NCBI RefSeq assembly: GCF_910591885.1
Contig: NW_025963624.1
Coordinates: forward strand, 149,312-213,311
Direction: 5' to 3'
DNA: 64,000 nt
Origin: Bombus terrestris
Lineage: Eukaryota > Arthropoda > Insecta > Hymenoptera > Apidae
Under the pieces are notes generated by a model. The model was not told the origin of the DNA. It worked only from the letters and a program-made list of their open reading frames with translations, and did no database searches. This document shows positions 1-14,749 of this stretch, piece by piece; within the stretch, counting starts at the first letter, position 1; every line of letters starts with the position of its first letter. Position numbers and translations under genes: made by a program.

Positions 1-2400
1 ACACCGTGGGACAACGTGGGACAACGTGGGACAACGTGGGAAACCATGGAACAACGTGGGACAACGTGGGACACCGTTGGACATCGTTGGACATCGTTGG
101 ACACCGTGGGACAACGTGGGACAACGTGGGAAAACGTGGGACAACGTGGGACACCGTTGGACATCGCTGGACACCGTTGGACATCCTTGGACACCGTGGG
201 ACAACGTGGGACAACGTGGGACAACGTGGGACAACGTGGGACAACGTGGGACAACGTGGGACATCGTGGGACAACGTGGGACAACGTGGGACAACGTGGG
301 ACAACGTGGGACAACGTGGGACAACGTGGGACAACGTGGGACAACGTGGGACAACGTGGGACACCGTTGGACATCGCTGGACACCGTTGGACATCGTTGG
401 ACACCGTGGGACAACGTGGGACAACGTGGGACAACGTGGGACACCGTTGGACACCGTTGGACACCGTTGGACACCGTTGGACATCGTTGGACACCGTGGG
501 ACAACGTGGGACAACGTGGGACAACGTGGGACATCGTGGGACAACGTGGGACAACGTGGGACAACGTGGGACAACGTTGGACATCGTTGGACACCGTTGG
601 ACACCGTGGGACAACGTGGGACAACGTGGGACAACGTGGGACAACGTGGGACAACGTGGGACAACGTGGGACAACGTGGGACAACGTGGGACAACGTGGG
701 ACAACGTGGGACAACGCGGGACAACGTGGGACAACGTGGGACAACGTGGGACAACGTGGGACATCGTGGGACAACGTGGGACAACGTGGGACAACGTGGG
801 ACAACGTGGGACAACGTGGGACACCGTTGGACATCGTTGGACACCGTGGGACAACGTGGGACAACGTGGGACAACGTGGGACACCGTTGGACATCGTTGG
901 ACACCGTGGGACAACGTGGGACAACGTGGGACAACGTGGGACACCGTTGGACACCGTTGGACACCGTTGGACACCGTTGGACATCGTTGGACACCGTGGG
1001 ACAACGTGGGACAACGTGGGAAACCATGGAACAACGTGGGACAACGTGGGACAACGTGGGACAACGTGGGACAACGTGGGACAACGTGGGACACCGTTGG
1101 ACATCGTTGGACACCGTGGGACACCGTGGGACAACGTGGGACAACGTGGGACAACGTGGGACAACGTGGGAAACCATGGAACAACGTGGGACAACGTGGG
1201 ACACCGTTGGACATCGTTGGACAACGTGGGACAACGTGGGACAACGTGGGACAACGTGGGACAACGTGGGACAACGTGGGACACCGTTGGACACCGTGGG
1301 ACACCGTTGGACACCGTTGGACATCGTTGGACACCGTGGGACAACGTGGGACAACGTGGGACAACGTGGGACAACGTGGGACAACGTGGGACAACGTGGG
1401 ACAACGTGGGACAACGTGGGACAACGTGGGACAACGTGGGACAACGTGGGACAACGTGGGACATCGTGGGACAACGTGGGACAACGTGGGACAACGTGGG
1501 ACAACGTGGGACATCGTTGGACACCGTTGGACGTCGTTGGACACCGTGGGACAACGTGGGACAACGTGGGACAACGTGGGACAACGTGGGACAACGTGGG
1601 ACACCGTTGGACATCGCTGGACACCGTTGGACATCGTTGGACACCGTGGGACAACGTGGGACAACGTGGGACAACGTGGGACAACGTGGGACAACGTGGG
1701 ACAACGTGGGACAACGTGGGACAACGTGGGACAACGTGGGACAACGTGGGACAACGTGGGACAACGTGGGACATCGTGGGACAACGTGGGACAACGTGGG
1801 ACAACGTGGGACAACGTTGGACATCGTTGGACACCGTTGGACACCGTGGGACAACGTGGGACAACGTGGGACAACGTGGGACAACGTGGGACAACGTGGG
1901 ACAACGTGGGACAACGTGGGACAACGTGGGACATCGTGGGACAACGTGGGACAACGTGGGACAACGTGGGACAACGTGGGACAACGTGGGACACCGTTGG
2001 ACATCGTTGGACACCGTGGGACAACGTGGGACAACGTGGGACAACGTGGGAAACCATGGAACAACGTGGGACAACGTGGGACACCGTTGGACATCGTTGG
2101 ACAACGTGGGACAACGTGGGACAACGTGGGACAACGTGGGACAACGTGGGACAACGTGGGACAACGTGGGACACCGTTGGACACCGTGGGACACCGTTGG
2201 ACACCGTTGGACATCGTTGGACACCGTGGGACAACGTGGGACAACGTGGGACAACGTGGGACAACGTGGGACAACGTGGGACAACGTGGGACAACGTGGG
2301 ACAACGTGGGACAACGTGGGACAACGTGGGACAACGTGGGACATCGTGGGACAACGTGGGACAACGTGGGACAACGTGGGACAACGTGGGACACCGTTGG

Positions 2401-2419
2401 ACAACGTGGTCACCGTTGG
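2401..2419 (+). repeat. 9-bp unit and phase shift 1
   Basis: The unit at 2401-2409 is ACAACGTGG (one G short). It is followed by TCACCGTTGG at 2410-2419, whose first base is T instead of A. The simplest event is replacement of GA by T at the unit junction. All units from here to 49629 start at positions ending in 0 instead of 1. The change also makes the only reverse-strand stop in the first 12 kb. Confidence 0.95.
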
Positions 2420-5099
2420 ACATCGTTGGACACCGTTGGACATCGTTGGACACCGTGGGACAACGTGGGACAACGTGGGACAACGTGGGAAACCATGGAA
2501 CAACGTGGGACAACGTGGGACAACGTGGGACACCGTTGGACACCGTTGGACACCGTTGGACACCGTTGGACATCGTTGGACACCGTGGGACAACGTGGGA
2601 CAACGTGGGACAACGTGGGAAACCATGGAACAACGTGGGACAACGTGGGACACCGTTGGACATCGTTGTACATCGTTGGACACCGTGGGACAACGTGGGA
2701 CAACGTGGGACAACGTGGGACAACGTGGGACAACGTGGGAGAACGTGGGACATCGTGGGACACCGTTGGACACCGTGGGACAACGTGGGACAACGTGGGA
2801 CAACGTGGGACATCGTGGGACAACGTGGGACAACGTGGGACAACGTGGGACAACGTGGGACAACGTGGGACACCGTTGGACACCGTTGGACACCGTTGGA
2901 CACCGTTGGACATCGTTGGACACCGTGGGACAACGTGGGACAACGTGGGACAACGTGGGAAACCATGGAACAACGTGGGACAACGTGGGACACCGTTGGA
3001 CATCGTTGGACATCGTTGGACACCGTGGGACAACGTGGGACAACGTGGGACAACGTGGGACAACGTCGGACAACGTGGGACAACGTGGGACATCGTGGGA
3101 CAACGTGGGACAACGTGGGACAACGTGGGACAACGTGGGACAACGTGGGACACCGTTGGACACCGTGGGACACCGTTGGACACCGTTGGACATCGTTGGA
3201 CACCGTGGGACAACGTGGGACAACGTGGGACAACGTGGGACAACGTGGGACATCGTGGGACAACGTGGGACAACGTGGGACAACGTGGGACAACGTGGGA
3301 CATCGTGGGACAACGTGGGACAACGTGGGACAACGTGGGACATCGTGGGACAACGTGGGACAACGTGGGACAACGTGGGACAACGTGGGACACCGTTGGA
3401 CACCGTTGGACACCGTTGGACACCGTTGGACATCGTTGGACACCGTGGGACAACGTGGGACAACGTGGGACAACGTGGGAAACCATGGAACAACGTGGGA
3501 CAACGTGGGACACCGTTGGACATCGTTGGACATCGTTGGACACCGTGGGACAACGTGGGACAACGTGGGACAACGTGGGACAACGTGGGACAACGTGGGA
3601 GAACGTGGGACATCGTGGGACACCGTTGGACAACGTGGGACAACGTGGGACAACGTGGGACAACGTGGGACAACGTGGGACAACGTGGGACAACGTGGGA
3701 CAACGTGGGACAACGTGGGACAACGTGGGACAACGTGTGACAACGTGGGACAACGTGGGACATCGTGGGACAACGTGGGACAACGTGGGACAACGTGGGA
3801 CAACGTGGGACAACGTGGGACAACGTGGGACAACGTGGGACAACGTGGGACAACGTGGGACAACGTGGGACAACGTGGGACAACGTGGCACAACGTGGGA
3901 CAACGTGGGACACCGTTGGACATCGTTGGACAACGTGGGACAACGTGGGACAACGTGGGACAACGTGGGACAACGTGGGACAACGTGGGACAACGTGGGA
4001 CAACGTGGGACACCGTTGGACACCGTTGGACATCGTTGGACACCGTGGGACAACGTGGGACAACGTGGGACAACGTGGGACAACGTGGGACAACGTGGGA
4101 CAACGTGGGACAACGTGGGACAACGTGGGACAACGTGTGACAACGTGGGACAACGTGGGACATCGTGGGACAACGTGGGACAACGTGGGACAACGTGGGA
4201 CAACGTGGGACAACGTGGGACAACGTGGGACAACGTGGGACAACGTGGGACAACGTGGGACAACGTGGCACAACGTGGGACAACGTGGGACACCGTTGGA
4301 CATCGTTGGACAACGTGGGACAACGTGGGACAACGTGGGACAACGTGGGACAACGTGGGACAACGTGGGACAACGTGGGACAACGTGGGACAACGTGGGA
4401 CACCGTTGGACACCGTTGGACATCGTTGGACACCGTGGGACAACGTGGGACAACGTGGGACAACGTGGGACAACGTGGGACAACGTGGGACAACGTGGGA
4501 CAACGTCGGACAACGTGGGACAACGTGGGACAACGTGGGACAACGTGGGACATCGTGGGACAACGTGGGACAACGTGGGACAACGTGGGACAACGTGGGA
4601 CATCGTGGGACAACGTGGGACAACGTGGGACAACGTGGGACACCGTTGGACACCGTTGGACACCGTTGGACACCGTTGGACATCGTTGGACACCGTGGGA
4701 CAACGTGGGACAACGTGGGACAACGTGGGACAACGTGGGAAACCATGGAACAACGTGGGACAACGTGGGACACCGTTGGACATCGTTGGACATCGTTGGA
4801 CACCGTGGGACAACGTGGGACAACGTGGGAAAACGTGGGACAACGTGGGACACCGTTGGACATCGCTGGACACCGTTGGACATCGTTGGGCACCGTGGGA
4901 CAACGTGGGACAACGTGGGACAACGTGGGACAACGTGGGACAACGTGGGACAACGTGGGACAACGTGGGACAACGTGGGACAACGTGGGACATCGTGGGA
5001 CAACGTGGGACAACGTGGGACAACGTGGGACAACGTGGGACATCGTTGGACATCGTTGGACATCGTGGGACACCGTTGGACACCGTTGGACACCGTTGG

Positions 5100-5709
5100 A
5101 CATCGTTGGACATCGTTGGACATCGTGGGACACCGTTGGACATCGTTGGACATCGTTGGACACCGTTGGACATCGTTGGACACCGTGGGACAACGTGGGA
5201 CAACGTGGGACAACGTGGGAAACCATGGAACAACGTGGGACAACGTGGGACACCGTTGGACATCGTCGGACAACGTGGGACAACGTGGGACAAGGTGGGA
5301 CAACGTGGGACAACGTGGGACACCGTTGGACATCGTTGGACATCGTTGGACATCGTGGGACACCGTTGGACATCGTTGGACATCGTTGGACACCGTTGGA
5401 CACCGTTGGACAACGTGGGACATCGTGGGACAACGTGGGACAACGTGGGACAACGTGGGACAACGTGGGACACCGTTGGACACCGTGGGACACCGTTGGA
5501 CACCGTTGGACACCGTTGGACATCGTTGGACATCGTTGGACATCGTGGGACACCGTTGGACATCGTTGGACATCGTTGGACACCGTTGGACATCGTTGGA
5601 CACCGTGGGACAACGTGGGACAACGTGGGACAACGTGGGAAACCATGGAACAACGTGGGACAACGTGGGAAACCATGGAACAACGTGGGACAACGTGGGA
5701 CACCGTTGG
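5100..5709 (+). repeat. 420-bp tandem duplication with a nested 30-bp M-A-A duplication
   Basis: 5100-5249 matches 5520-5669 unit for unit: T-T-t-C-T-T-C-T-c-A-A-A-M-A-A. In the second copy M-A-A is immediately repeated, giving M units at 5640 and 5670, before C and the ACATCGTCGG variant. In the first copy M-A-A-C-ACATCGTCGG occurs once, from 5220. Confidence 0.85.
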
Positions 5710-8159
5710 ACATCGTCGGACAACGTGGGACAACGTGGGACAACGTGGGACAACGTGGGACAACGTGGGACAACGTGGGACAACGTGGGACACCGTTGGA
5801 CACCGTGGGACACCGTTGGACACCGTTGGACACCGTTGGACACCGTTGGACATCGTTGGACACCGTGGGACAACGTGGGACAACGTGGGACAACGTGGGA
5901 AACCATGGAACAACGTGGGACAACGTGGGACACCGTTGGACATCGTTGGACATCGTTGGACACCGTGGGACAACGTGGGACAACGTGGGAAAACGTGGGA
6001 CAACGTGGGACACCGTTGGACATCGCTGGACACCGTTGGACATCGTTGGACACCGTGGGACAACGTGGGACAACGTGGGACAACGTGGGACAACGTGGGA
6101 CACCGTTGGACATCGTTGGACAACGTGGGACACCGTTGGACATCGTTGGACACCGTGGGACAACGTGGGACAACGTGGGACACCGTTGGACACCGTTGGA
6201 CATCGTTGGACACCGTGGGACAACGTGGGACAACGTGGGACAACGTGGGAAACCATGGAACAACGTGGGACAACGTGGGACACCGTTGGACATCGTTGGA
6301 CAACGTGGGACAACGTGGGACAACGTGGGACAACGTGGGACAACGTGGGACAACGTGGGACAACGTGGGACAACGTGGGACACCGTTGGACACCGTGGGA
6401 CACCGTTGGACACCGTTGGACATCGTTGGACACCGTGGGACAACGTGGGACAACGTGGGACAACGTGGGACAACGTGGGACAACGTGGGACAACGTGGGA
6501 CAACGTGGGACAACGTGGCACAACGTGGGACAACGTGGGACACCGTTGGACATCGTTGGACAACGTGGGACAACGTGGGACAACGTGGGACAACGTGGGA
6601 CATCGTGGGACAACGTGGGACAACGTGGGACAACGTGGGACAACGTGGGACAACGTGGGACAACGTGGGACACCGTTGGACACCGTTGGACATCGTTGGA
6701 CAACGTGGGACAACGTGGGACAACGTGGGACAACGTGGGACAACGTGGGACAACGTGGGACAACGTGGGACAACGTGGGACAACGTGGGACAACGTGGGA
6801 CACCGTGGCACAACGTGGGACAACGTGGGACACCGTTGGACATCGTTGGACAACGTGGGACAACGTGGGACAACGTGGGACAACGTGGGACAACGTGGGA
6901 CAACGTGGGACAACGTGGGACAACGTGGGACACCGTTGGACACCGTTGGACAACGTTGGACACCGTGGGACAACGTGGGACAACGTGGGACAACGTGGGA
7001 CAACGTGGGACAACGTGGGACAACGTGGGACAACGTCGGACAACGTGGGACAACGTGGGACAACGTGGGACAACGTGGGACATCGTGGGACAACGTGGGA
7101 CAACGTGGGACAACGTGGGACAACGTGGGACATCGTGGGACAACGTGGGACAACGTGGGACAACGTGGGACACCGTTGGACACCGTTGGACACCGTTGGA
7201 CACCGTTGGACATCGTTGGACACCGTGGGACAACGTGGGACAACGTGGGACAACGTGGGAAACCATGGAACAACGTGGGACAACGTGGGACACCGTTGGA
7301 CATCGTTGGACATCGTTGGACACCGTGGGACAACGTGGGACAACGTGGGAAAACGTGGGACAACGTGGGACACCGTTGGACATCGCTGGACACCGTTGGA
7401 CATCGTTGGACACCGTGGGACAACGTGGGACAACGTGGGACAACGTGGGACAACGTGGGACAACGTGGGACATCGTGGGACAACGTGGGACATCGTTGGA
7501 CACCGTGGGACAACGTGGGACAACGTGGGACAACGTGGGAAACCATGGAACAACGTGGGACAACGTGGGACAACGTGGGACACCGTTGGACACCGTTGGA
7601 CACCGTTGGACACCGTTGGACACCGTTGGACATCGTTGGACACCGTGGGACAACGTGGGACAACGTGGGACAACGTGGGAAACCATGGAACAACGTGGGA
7701 CAACGTGGGACACCGTTGGACATCGTCGGACAACGTGGGACAACGTGGGACAACGTGGGACAACGTGGGACAACGTGGGACACCGTGGGACACCGTTGGA
7801 CACCGTTGGACACCGTTGGACACCGTTGGACATCGTTGGACACCGTGGGACAACGTGGGACAACGTGGGACAACGTGGGAAACCATGGAACAACGTGGGA
7901 CAACGTGGGACACCGTTGGACATCGTCGGACAACGTGGGACAACGTGGGACAACGTGGGACAACGTGGGACAACGTGGGACAACGTGGGACAACGTGGGA
8001 CAACGTGGGACACCGTTGGACACCGTGGGACACCGTTGGACATCGTTGGACACCGTGGGACAACGTGGGACAACGTGGGACAACGTGGGACAACGTGGGA
8101 CAACGTGGGACAACGTGGGACAACGTGGGACAACGTGGGACAACGTGGGACAACGTGGG

Positions 8160-8789
8160 ACAACGTGGGACATCGTGGGACAACGTGGGACAACGTGGGA
8201 CAACGTGGGACAACGTGGGACACCGTTGGACAACGTGGGACACCGTTGGACATTGTTGGACACCGTGGGACAACGTGGGACAACGTGGGACAACGTGGGA
8301 CATCGTGGGACAACGTGGGACAACGTGGGACAACGTGGGACAACGTGGGACAACGTGGGACAACGTGGGACACCGTTGGACACCGTTGGACACCGTTGGA
8401 CACCGTTGGACATCGTTGGACACCGTGGGACAACGTGGGACAACGTGGGACAACGTGGGAAACCATGGAACAACGTGGGACAACGTGGGACACCGTTGGA
8501 CATCGTTGGACATCGTTGGACACCGTGGGACAACGTGGGACAACGTGGGAAAACGTGGGACAACGTGGGACACCGTTGGACATCGCTGGACACCGTTGGA
8601 CATCCTTGGACACCGTGGGACAACGTGGGACAACGTGGGACAACGTGGGACAACGTGGGACAACGTGGGACAACGTGGGACAACGTGGGACAACGTGGGA
8701 CAACGTGGGACATCGTGGGACAACGTGGGACAACGTGGGACAACGTGGGACAACGTGGGACATCGTTGGACACCGTTGGAAACCGTGGG
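8160..8789 (+). repeat. 0.6-kb block duplicated at 10080-10680 (copy 1)
   Basis: Both blocks carry the rare ACATTGTTGG unit (8250 and 10170), an M unit (8460 and 10370) and the AAAACGTGGG, then C, then ACATCGCTGG series (8580 and 10490). The offset falls from 1,920 to 1,900 across the block in whole-unit steps. The right edges differ: AAACCGTGGG-like unit at 8780 versus ACAACGTTGG at 10650. Confidence 0.8.
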
Positions 8790-10079
8790 ACAACGTGGGA
8801 CAACGTGGGACAACGTGGGACAACGTGGGACAACGTGGGACAACGTGGGACATCGTGGGACAACGTGGGACAACGTGGGACAACGTGGGACATCGTGGGA
8901 CAACGTGGGACAACGTGGGACAACGTGGGACAACGTGGGACAACGTGGGACACCGTTGGACATCGTTGGACACCGTGGGACAACGTGGGACAACGTGGGA
9001 CAACGTGGGACACCGTTGGACACCGTTGGACACCGTTGGACACCGTTGGACACCGTTGGACATCGTTGGACACCGTGGGACAACGTGGGACAACGTGGGA
9101 CAACGTGGGAAACCATGGAACAACGTGGGACAACGTGGGACACCGTTGGACATCGTCGGACAACGTGGGACAACGTCGGACAACGTGGGACAACGTGGGA
9201 CAACGTGGGACAACGTGGGACAACGTGGGACAACGTGGGACAACGTGGGACAACGTGGGACATCGTGGGACAACGTGGGACAACGTGGGACAACGTGGGA
9301 CACCGTTGGACACCGTTGGACACCGTTGGACATCGTTGGACACCGTGGGACAACGTGGGACAACGTGGGACAACGTGGGAAACCATGGAACAACGTGGGA
9401 CAACGTGGGACACCGTTGGACATCGTTGGACATCGTTGGACACCGTGGGACAACGTGGGACAACGTGGGACACCGTTGGACATCGCTGGACACCGTTGGA
9501 CATCGTTGGACACCGTGGGACAACGTGGGACAACGTGGGACAACGTGGGACAACGTGGGACAACGTGGGACAACGTGGGACAACGTGGGACAACGTGGGA
9601 CAACGTGGGACATCGTGGGACAACGTGGGACAACGTGGGACAACGTGGGACAACGTGGGACATCGTTGGACACCGTTGGACACCGTGGGACACCGTGGGA
9701 CAACGTGGGACAACGTGGGACAACGTGAGACAACGTGGGACAACGTGGGACAACGTGGGACAACGTGGGACAACGTGGGACAACGTGGGACAACGTGGGA
9801 CAACGTGGGACAACGTGGGACAACGTGGGACATCGTGGGACAACGTGGGACAACGTGGGACAACGTGGGACAACGTGGGACAACGTGGGACACCGTTGGA
9901 CATCGTTGGACACCGTGGGACAACGTGGGACAACGTGGGACAACGTGGGACACCGTTGGACACCGTTGGACACCGTTGGACACCGTTGGACACCGTTGGA
10001 CATCGTTGGACACCATGGGACAACGTGGGACAACGTGGGACAACGTGGGAAACCATGGAACAACGTGGGACAACGTGGG

Positions 10080-10680
10080 ACAACGTGGGACATCGTGGGA
10101 CAACGTGGGACAACGTGGGACAACGTGGGACAACGTGGGACACCGTTGGACAACGTGGGACACCGTTGGACATTGTTGGACACCGTGGGACAACGTGGGA
10201 CAACGTGGGACAACGTGGGACATCGTGGGACAACGTGGGACAACGTGGGACAACGTGGGACAACGTGGGACAACGTGGGACACCGTTGGACACCGTTGGA
10301 CACCGTTGGACACCGTTGGACATCGTTGGACACCGTGGGACAACGTGGGACAACGTGGGACAACGTGGGAAACCATGGAACAACGTGGGACAACGTGGGA
10401 CACCGTTGGACATCGTTGGACATCGTTGGACACCGTGGGACAACGTGGGACAACGTGGGAAAACGTGGGACAACGTGGGACACCGTTGGACATCGCTGGA
10501 CACCGTTGGACATCGTTGGACACCGTGGGACAACGTGGGACAACGTGGGACAACGTGGGACAACGTGGGACAACGTGGGACAACGTGGGACAACGTGGGA
10601 CAACGTGGGACATCGTGGGACAACGTGGGACAACGTGGGACAACGTGGGACAACGTTGGACACCGTTGGACACCGTGGGA
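10080..10680 (+). repeat. 0.6-kb block, copy 2 of 8160-8789
   Basis: It matches 8160-8789 through the shared rare units ACATTGTTGG, M and ACATCGCTGG. It has fewer A units in places, so it is slightly shorter. Confidence 0.8.
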
Positions 10681-10969
10681 CAACGTGGGACAACGTGGGA
10701 CAACGTGGGACAACGTGGGACAACGTGGGACAACGTGGGACAACGTGGGACAACGTGGGACAACGTGGGACAACGTGGGACAACGTGGGACAACGTGGGA
10801 CAACGTGGGACAACGTGGGACATCGTGGGACAACGTGGGACAACGTGGGACAACGTGGGACAACGTGGGACAACGTGGGACACCGTTGGACATCGTTGGA
10901 CAACGTGGGACACCGTTGGACATCGTTGGACACCGTGGGACAACGTGGGACAACGTGGGACACCGTTGG

Positions 10970-13900
10970 ACACCGTTGGACATCGTTGGACACCGTGGGA
11001 CAACGTGGGACAACGTGGGACAACGTGGGAAACCATGGAACAACGCGGGACAACGTGGGACACCGTTGGACATCGTTGGACAACGTGGGACAACGTGGGA
11101 CAACGTGGGACAACGTGGGACAACGTGGGACAACGTGGGACAACGTGGGACACCGTTGGACACCGTGGGACACCGTTGGACACCGTTGGACATCGTTGGA
11201 CACCGTGGGACAACGTGGGACAACGTGGGACAACGTGGGAGAACGTGGGACAACGTGGGACAACGTGGGACAACGTGGGACAACGTGGGACAACGTGGGA
11301 CAACGTGGGACATCGTGGGACAACGTGGGACAACGTGGGACAACGTGGGACAACGTGGGACACCGTTGGACAACGTGGGACACCGTTGGACATCGTTGGA
11401 CACCGTGGGACAACGTGGGACAACGTGGGACCACGTGGGACAACGTGGGACAACGTGGGACAACGTGGGACAACGTGGGACAACGTGGGACAACGTGGGA
11501 CAACGTGGGACAACGTGGGACAACGTGGGACAACGTGGGACAACGTGGGACAACGTGGGACAACGTGGGACACCGTTGGACATCGTTGGACACCGTGGGA
11601 CACCGTGGGACAACGTGGGACAACGTGGGACAACGAGGGACAACGTGGGACAACGTGGGAAACCATGGAACAACGTGGGACAACGTGGGACACCGTTGGA
11701 CATCGTTGGACAACGTGGGACAACGTGGGACAACGTGGGACAACGTGGGACAACGTGGGACAACGTGGGACAACGTGGGACACCGTTGGACACCGTGGGA
11801 CACCGTTGGACACCGTTGGACATCGTTGGACATCGTTGGACACCGTGGGACAACGTGGGACAACGTGGGACAACGTGGGACAACGTGGGACACCGTTGGA
11901 CATCGTTGGACATCGTTGGACATCGTGGGACACCGTTGGACATCGTTGGACATCGTTGGACACCGTTGGACACCGTTGGACAACGTGGGACATCGTGGGA
12001 CAACGTGGGACAACGTGGGACAACGTGGGACAACGTGGGACACCGTTGGATACCGTGGGACACCGTTGGACACCGTTAGACACCGTTGGACATCGTTGGA
12101 CATCGTTGGACATCGTGGGACACCGTTGGACATCGTTGGACATCGTTGGACACCGTTGGACATCGTTGGACACCGTTGGACATCGTTGGACACCGTTGGA
12201 CACCGTTGGACATCGTTGGACATCGTGGGACAACGTGGGACAACGTGGGACAACGTGGGACAACGTGGGACATCGTGGGACAACGTGGGACAACGTGGGA
12301 CAACGTGGGACAACGTGGGACAACGTGGGACACCGTTGGACATCGTTGGACAACGTGGGACACCGTTGGACATCGTTGGACACCGTGGGACAACGTGGGA
12401 CAACGTGGGACACCGTTGGACACCGTTGGACATCGTTGGACACCGTGGGACAACGTGGGACAACGTGGGACAACGTGGGAAACCATGGAACAACGTGGGA
12501 CAACGTGGGACACCGTTGGACATCGTTGGACAACGTGGGACAACGTGGGACAACGTGGGACAACGTGGGACAACGTGGGACAACGTGGGACAACGTGGGA
12601 CACCGTTGGACAACGTGGGACACCGTTGGACATCGTTGGACACCGTGGGACAACGTGGGACAACGTGGGACAACGTGGGACATCGTGGGACAACGTGGGA
12701 CAACGTGGGACAACGTGGGACAACGTGGGACAACGTGGGACACCGTTGGACACCGTTGGACATCGTTGGACACCGTGGGACAACGTCGGACAACGTGGGA
12801 CAACGTGGGACAACGTGGGACAACGTGGGACAACGTGGGACAACGTGGGACAACGTGGGACAACGTGGGACAACGTGGGACAACGTGGGACAACGTGGGA
12901 CAACGTGGGACACCGTTGGACACCGTGGGACACCGTTGGACACCGTTGGACATCGTTGGACACCGTGGGACAACGTGGGACAACGTGGGACAACGTGGGA
13001 CAACGTGGGACAACGTGGGACAACGTGGGACAACGTGGGACAACGTGGGACAACGTGGGACAACGTGGGACAACGTGGGACAACGTGGGACAACGTGGGA
13101 CACCGTTGGACAACGTGGGACACCGTTGGACATCGTTGGACACCGTGGGACAACGTGGGACAACGTGGGACAACGTGGGACACCGTTGGACATCGTTGGA
13201 CATCGTTGGACATCGTTGGACATCGTGGGACACCGTTGGACATCGTTGGACATCGTTGGACACCGTTGGACATCGTTGGACATCGTTGGACATCGTTGGA
13301 CACCGTTGGACACCGTTGGACACCGTTGGACACCGTTGGACATCGTTGGACACCGTGGGACAACGTGGGACAACGTGGGACAACGTGGGACAACGTGGGA
13401 CAACGTGGGACAACGTGGGACACCGTGGGACAACGTGGGACAACGTGGGACAACGTGGGACAACGTGGGACAACGTGGGACAACGTGGGACAACGTGGGA
13501 CAACGTGGGACAACGTGGGACATCGTGGGACAACGTGGGACAACGTGGGACAACGTGGGACAACGTGGGACACCGTTGGACAACGTGGGACACCGTTGGA
13601 CATCGTTGGACACCGTGGGACAACGTGGGACAACGTGGGACCACGTGGGACAACGTGGGACAACGTGGGACAACGTGGGACAACGTGGGACAACGTGGGA
13701 CAACGTGGGACAACGTGGGACAACGTGGGACAACGTGGGACAACGTGGGACACCGTTGGACATCGTTGGACACCGTGGGACACCGTGGGACAACGTGGGA
13801 CAACGTGGGACAACGTGGGACAACGTGGGACAACGTGGGAAACCATGGAACAACGTGGGACAACGTGGGACACCGTTGGACATCGTTGGACAACGTGGGA

Positions 13901-14749
13901 CAACGTGGGACAACGTGGGACAACGTGGGACAACGTGGGACAACGTGGGACACCGTTGGACACCGTGGGACACCGTTGGACACCGTTGGACATCGTTGGA
14001 CACCGTGGGACAACGTGGGACAACGTGGGACAACGTGGGACACCGTTGGACATCGTTGGACACCGTGGGACAACGTGGGACAACGTGGGACAACGTGGGA
14101 GAACGTGGGACAACGTGGGACAACGTGGGACAACGTGGGACAACGTGGGACAACGTGGGACAACGTGGGACATCGTGGGACAACGTGGGACAACGTGGGA
14201 CAACGTGGGACAACGTGGGACACCGTTGGACAACGTGGGACACCGTTGGACATCGTTGGACACCGTGGGACAACGTGGGACAACGTGGGACCACGTGGGA
14301 CAACGTGGGACAACGTGGGACAACGTGGGACAACGTGGGACAACGTGGGACAACGTGGGACAACGTGGGACAACGTGGGACAACGTGGGACATCGTGGGA
14401 CAACGTGGGACAACGTGGGACAACGTGGGACAACGTGGGACACCGTTGGACAACGTGGGACACCGTTGGACAACGTGGGACACCGTTGGACATCGTTGGA
14501 CACCGTGGGACAACGTGGGACAACGTGGGACCACGTGGGACAACGTGGGACAACGTGGGACAACGTGGGACAACGTGGGACAACGTGGGACAACGTGGGA
14601 CAACGTGGGACAACGTGGGACAACGTGGGACAACGTGGGACACCGTTGGACATCGTTGGACACCGTGGGACACCGTGGGACAACGTGGGACAACGTGGGA
14701 CAACGTGGGACAACGTGGGAAACCATGGAACAACGTGGGACAACGTGGG
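10970..14749 (+). repeat. 3.8-kb tandem duplication, copy 1
   Basis: Rare units align with copy 2 at offset 3,780: AGAACGTGGG 11240/15020, ACCACGTGGG 11430/15210, ATACCGTGGG 12050/15830 and ACAACGTCGG 12780/16560. The offset becomes 3,810 from about 13.6 kb (14100/17910, 14290/18100, 14530/18340) and 3,820 at the M units 14720/18540. The size changes are whole units. Seen differences include ACAACGCGGG at 11040 versus the consensus at 14820. Confidence 0.88.
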
